41,322 bases of DNA from an uncultured Lentisphaerota bacterium (lineage in GTDB: Bacteria; Verrucomicrobiota; Kiritimatiellia; CAIQIC01). The notes beneath the pieces were generated by a model. It saw nothing but the letters and a program-made list of their open reading frames with translations. It did not search any database and was not told the DNA's origin. Location: the NCBI GenBank assembly GCA_903896925.1, contig CAITZM010000113.1:1-41322 (forward strand), in the 5' to 3' direction. Shown piece after piece: positions 39,299 through 41,322 of the stretch. The position numbers and the translations under genes are program-made. Numbering within the stretch: the first letter of the stretch is position 1; the number at the start of each line of letters is the position of its first letter.

Positions 39299-41056
39299 TT
39301 ATTCCTTCTTGTCGCCCTTTTCGCCAGGGCGCCATTCCTCTTGCTGCTGCGCGGCGCCCAAGGCGGCGTCGAGCATACCGCCCATGTCCACGATGCTTTC
39401 ACCGGGGCGCAGGCCTTCGAGCATCGACTCGTCGACCTTGAACTCTTCGTCGCCCAACTTCGCGGCCTTGATGGACAGGCCGATGCGGCGCTCGACAGGG
39501 TCGATTTTGATGACGCGCGCTTCGACTTCCTGCCCGGGCTGGAGCACGTCCTTGACTTTCTGGACGCGGTCGTCGCTGAGCTGGCTGATGTGGACGAGGC
39601 CGTCGATGCCTTCCTCGATTTCGACGAACGCGCCGAACGAGGCGAGCTTGCTGACCTTGCCCTTGACGCGCTGGCCGACTTTGTACTTCGAGGCGATGGT
39701 GCTCCACGGATCTTCCTGCGCCTGCTTGAGACCGAGGCTGATCCGCTGCTGCGAAGGATCGACTTCGAGCACGACCGCTTCGACGACGTCGCCCTTCTTC
39801 AGGACTTCCGTCGGGTGGTTGACCTTGCGGGTCCAGGACATATCGGACACGTGGATCATACCGTCCATACCTTCCTCGATCTCGACGAAAGCGCCGTAGT
39901 TCGTGAAGTTGCGGACTTTGCCCTTGATCCGGGTGCCGATGGGATACTTCTCCTGCACGCGATCCCACGGGTTCGACTCGGTCTGCCGGATGCCGAGCGA
40001 AATCTTCTGCTCGTCGCGGTTGACGCCCAGGACGACGGCGTCCACGGCCTGGCCGACGGTGAGCACATCGGAAGCCTTCGCGACACGCTTGGTCCACGAG
40101 AGCTCGGAGACATGCACGAGACCTTCGACACCTTCCTCGATCTGGATGAAGGCGCCGTAGGGCATGACGTTGGTGACGATGCCATGCACGCGGCGGTTGA
40201 CCTGGTACCGGGCCTCGATGTCGTCCCAAGGATTGCGGGTCTTCTGCTTGAGGCCCAGGGAGATGCGCTCCTTCTCGAGGTTGACGTCGAGGATGAGCAC
40301 TTCGAGTTCCTGGCCGACCTTGAGCATCTCGGAGGGATGATTGACGCGGCCCCAGCTCATGTCGGTGACATGCAGCAGGCCGTCCATGCCGTTGAGGTCC
40401 ACGAACGCGCCGAAATCCGTGAGGTTCTTGACGAAGCCCTTGCGGATCTGGCCGATCTGGATTTCGCGCAGCAGGGACTTCTTCTGGTCCTTGCGGCGGT
40501 CTTCGAGCATTTCGCGGCGCGAGACGACGAGGTTGCGGCGCTCTTTGTTGATCTTGAGGATCTTGAACTCGAGCGGCTTGTTGAGGTAGGCGTCCGGATC
40601 CTTGACCGGCGTGATGTCGAGCTGCGAGCCGGGCAGGAACGCATCCACGCCGACGTCCACGAGCATGCCGCCCTTGACGCGGCCGACGATGACGCCTTCG
40701 ATGATGCTGCCTTCGGTGAAGTTGGCCAGGACGCGGTCCCAGTTGCGCTGCTGTTCGGCGCGCTGCTTGCTGACGACGATCTGGCCGTCATCGTTTTCAA
40801 GCTGTTCGATGAGGACTTCGATCGGGTCGCCGACCTTGACGGCCGCCAGATCTTTGAATTCTTCGCCGGGGATGATGCCTTCGGACTTGAAGCCGATGTC
40901 GACGACGACTTCGTTGGAGCGGACGGCGAGGACTTTACCTCCGACGATCGAGTTTTCCTTGAACGACTTCAGGGTCTCTTCGTAGCGGGCGGCCATGGCG
41001 GCCTGTTCGGCACTGACGGGGGCGACGGGTGTCGCGGGTTTCTTCTGCTTGCTCAT
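39299..41056 (-). CDS. rpsA: 30S ribosomal protein S1 (RpsA), six S1 domains
   Basis: This 585-aa RNA-binding protein helps recruit mRNA to the 30S subunit. Six S1 (OB-fold) repeats are visible: GGKVLAVRSNEVVVDIGFKSEG, EGVIVGRVKGGMLVDVGVDAFL, KGFVKNLTDFGAFVDL, HGIVTNVMPYGAFIQI, KGKVRNFTNYGAFVEI and KGKVSKLASFGAFVEI, the last four with the typical LHVTDMSW/VHVSELSW block. The Gln-rich acidic tail ends EKGDKKE. The ATG at 41056 (MSKQKKPA) is preferred; no Shine-Dalgarno precedes it, as is usual for rpsA, whose mRNA is recognised by S1 itself. The in-frame extension to 41161 runs through palindromic repeats and is not credible. Confidence 0.96.
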   Translation of the reverse strand: MSKQKKPATPVAPVSAEQAAMAARYEETLKSFKENSIVGGKVLAVRSNEVVVDIGFKSEGIIPGEEFKDLAAVKVGDPIEVLIEQLENDDGQIVVSKQRAEQQRNWDRVLANFTEGSIIEGVIVGRVKGGMLVDVGVDAFLPGSQLDITPVKDPDAYLNKPLEFKILKINKERRNLVVSRREMLEDRRKDQKKSLLREIQIGQIRKGFVKNLTDFGAFVDLNGMDGLLHVTDMSWGRVNHPSEMLKVGQELEVLILDVNLEKERISLGLKQKTRNPWDDIEARYQVNRRVHGIVTNVMPYGAFIQIEEGVEGLVHVSELSWTKRVAKASDVLTVGQAVDAVVLGVNRDEQKISLGIRQTESNPWDRVQEKYPIGTRIKGKVRNFTNYGAFVEIEEGMDGMIHVSDMSWTRKVNHPTEVLKKGDVVEAVVLEVDPSQQRISLGLKQAQEDPWSTIASKYKVGQRVKGKVSKLASFGAFVEIEEGIDGLVHISQLSDDRVQKVKDVLQPGQEVEARVIKIDPVERRIGLSIKAAKLGDEEFKVDESMLEGLRPGESIVDMGGMLDAALGAAQQQEEWRPGEKGDKKE

Positions 41057-41155
41057 GTTTTGCTGCTGCATCCATCGCTGCCAGGAACCGTGACCAGCGC
41101 TTGGGACGATCGAACGGGTATTCCCCGGGGAGGGGGAAAGGCGGGCTCGGACCGG

Positions 41156-41232
41156 CTCCAAGGTTTGGAACGGGGCGTGTTGTTTTTTCCAGGGTTCGGA
41201 ACGTTGGTTGGTTTGTGTTCCAACCCCTGGAA
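41156..41232. repeat. TTCCAA palindrome array C upstream of rpsA (3 copies)
   Basis: CTCCAAGGTTTGGAA (41156-41170), TTCCAGGGTTCGGAA (41187-41201) and TTCCAACCCCTGGAA (41218-41232) start exactly 31 bp apart. They lie 100-176 bp upstream of the rpsA start codon. The last 90 bp of the window hold no recognisable gene. Confidence 0.85.
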
Positions 41233-41322
41233 ACCGCCGGCGGGCGCCGGCCTCACGTCATGTACTTCCTGCAACGGTTATGGGTTTCGGGCTGATTAAC
41301 CGACGCGCGCAGCAGCAGCCCA

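Noticed and set aside
41057..41161. Upstream extension of rpsA in the same frame
   Set aside because: The extension translates the TTCCAA-repeat leader; S1 proteins normally start as at 41056.
1..41322. tRNA genes and CRISPR arrays
   Set aside because: Scanning by eye found no T-arm GGTTCRANYCC with a matching acceptor stem outside coding sequence. The 31-bp-period palindromes are not CRISPR repeats, because the conserved unit is a 15-bp palindrome with 2-4 copies and short linkers, and there are no cas genes.

Overview
The window is high-GC bacterial DNA that looks chromosomal and most resembles the PVC group, probably Verrucomicrobiota (Opitutae- or Kiritimatiellia-like). The case for this rests on four things: a division and cell-wall (dcw) cluster whose MurE carries the meso-diaminopimelate motif DNPR, a Gram-negative outer-membrane barrel, many secreted plant- or algal-polysaccharide enzymes, and a dispersed TTCCAAnnnTTGGAA palindrome that I associate with such genomes. 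The phylum is inferred; no rRNA gene is present.

Layout. 1-0.2 kb: the 5' end of an IS110-type transposase. 0.35-1.8 kb: a secreted sialidase-like protein behind a promoter with a striking inverted-repeat operator. 2.0-4.8 kb: a tight three-gene cassette (736-aa unknown, DUF1360 membrane protein, 89-aa CCGGK protein) followed by a broken DUF4160 gene. 5.1-9.8 kb: two secreted carbohydrate-active proteins (a beta-helix lyase-like protein and a GH106-like rhamnosidase). 10.0-22.4 kb: the dcw cluster, all on the minus strand, read right to left as mraZ, two small unknown genes, rsmH, ftsL-like, ftsI, murE, murF, mraY, murD, a LysM protein, a strong terminator, ftsW and a 149-aa unknown. The usual murG/murC/ddl/ftsQAZ tail is absent. 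22.9-25.3 kb: proBA on the plus strand. 25.5-26.4 kb: a small unknown and a pRiA4b ORF-3-like protein among dispersed repeats.

26.6-29.6 kb holds the most unusual genes: a DUF350 membrane protein followed 2 bp later by a 904-aa secreted or membrane protein with three tandem Hint (intein-like) domains joined to a transmembrane segment and two TIM44-like domains. The first Hint domain carries an in-frame miniature palindromic element. 29.8-31.3 kb is a nitronate monooxygenase-like enzyme, and 31.5-32.8 kb an OMPP1/FadL-like barrel with a single-base frameshift. 33.0-38.1 kb contains a Tat-exported sugar-isomerase-like protein, a GH42-like glycosidase and a GH127-like beta-L-arabinofuranosidase. 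The last two share an almost identical promoter that ends 6 bp before the ATG, which implies leaderless mRNAs. 38.1-39.25 kb has no convincing gene but includes a region rich in complementary segments that may be a structured RNA. 39.3-41.1 kb is rpsA (six S1 domains), with an excellent terminator downstream and phased palindromes upstream.

How the parts relate. The dcw genes form a largely overlapping operon under a promoter that contains three phased MraZ boxes, so autoregulation is likely. The glycosidases look like a scavenging programme for rhamnose-, arabinose- and galactose-containing glycans. The TTCCAA palindromes lie upstream of at least four unrelated genes (the GH106-like gene, murF, rpsA and the isomerase-like gene) at a 31-32 bp period, suggesting a common DNA- or RNA-level function.
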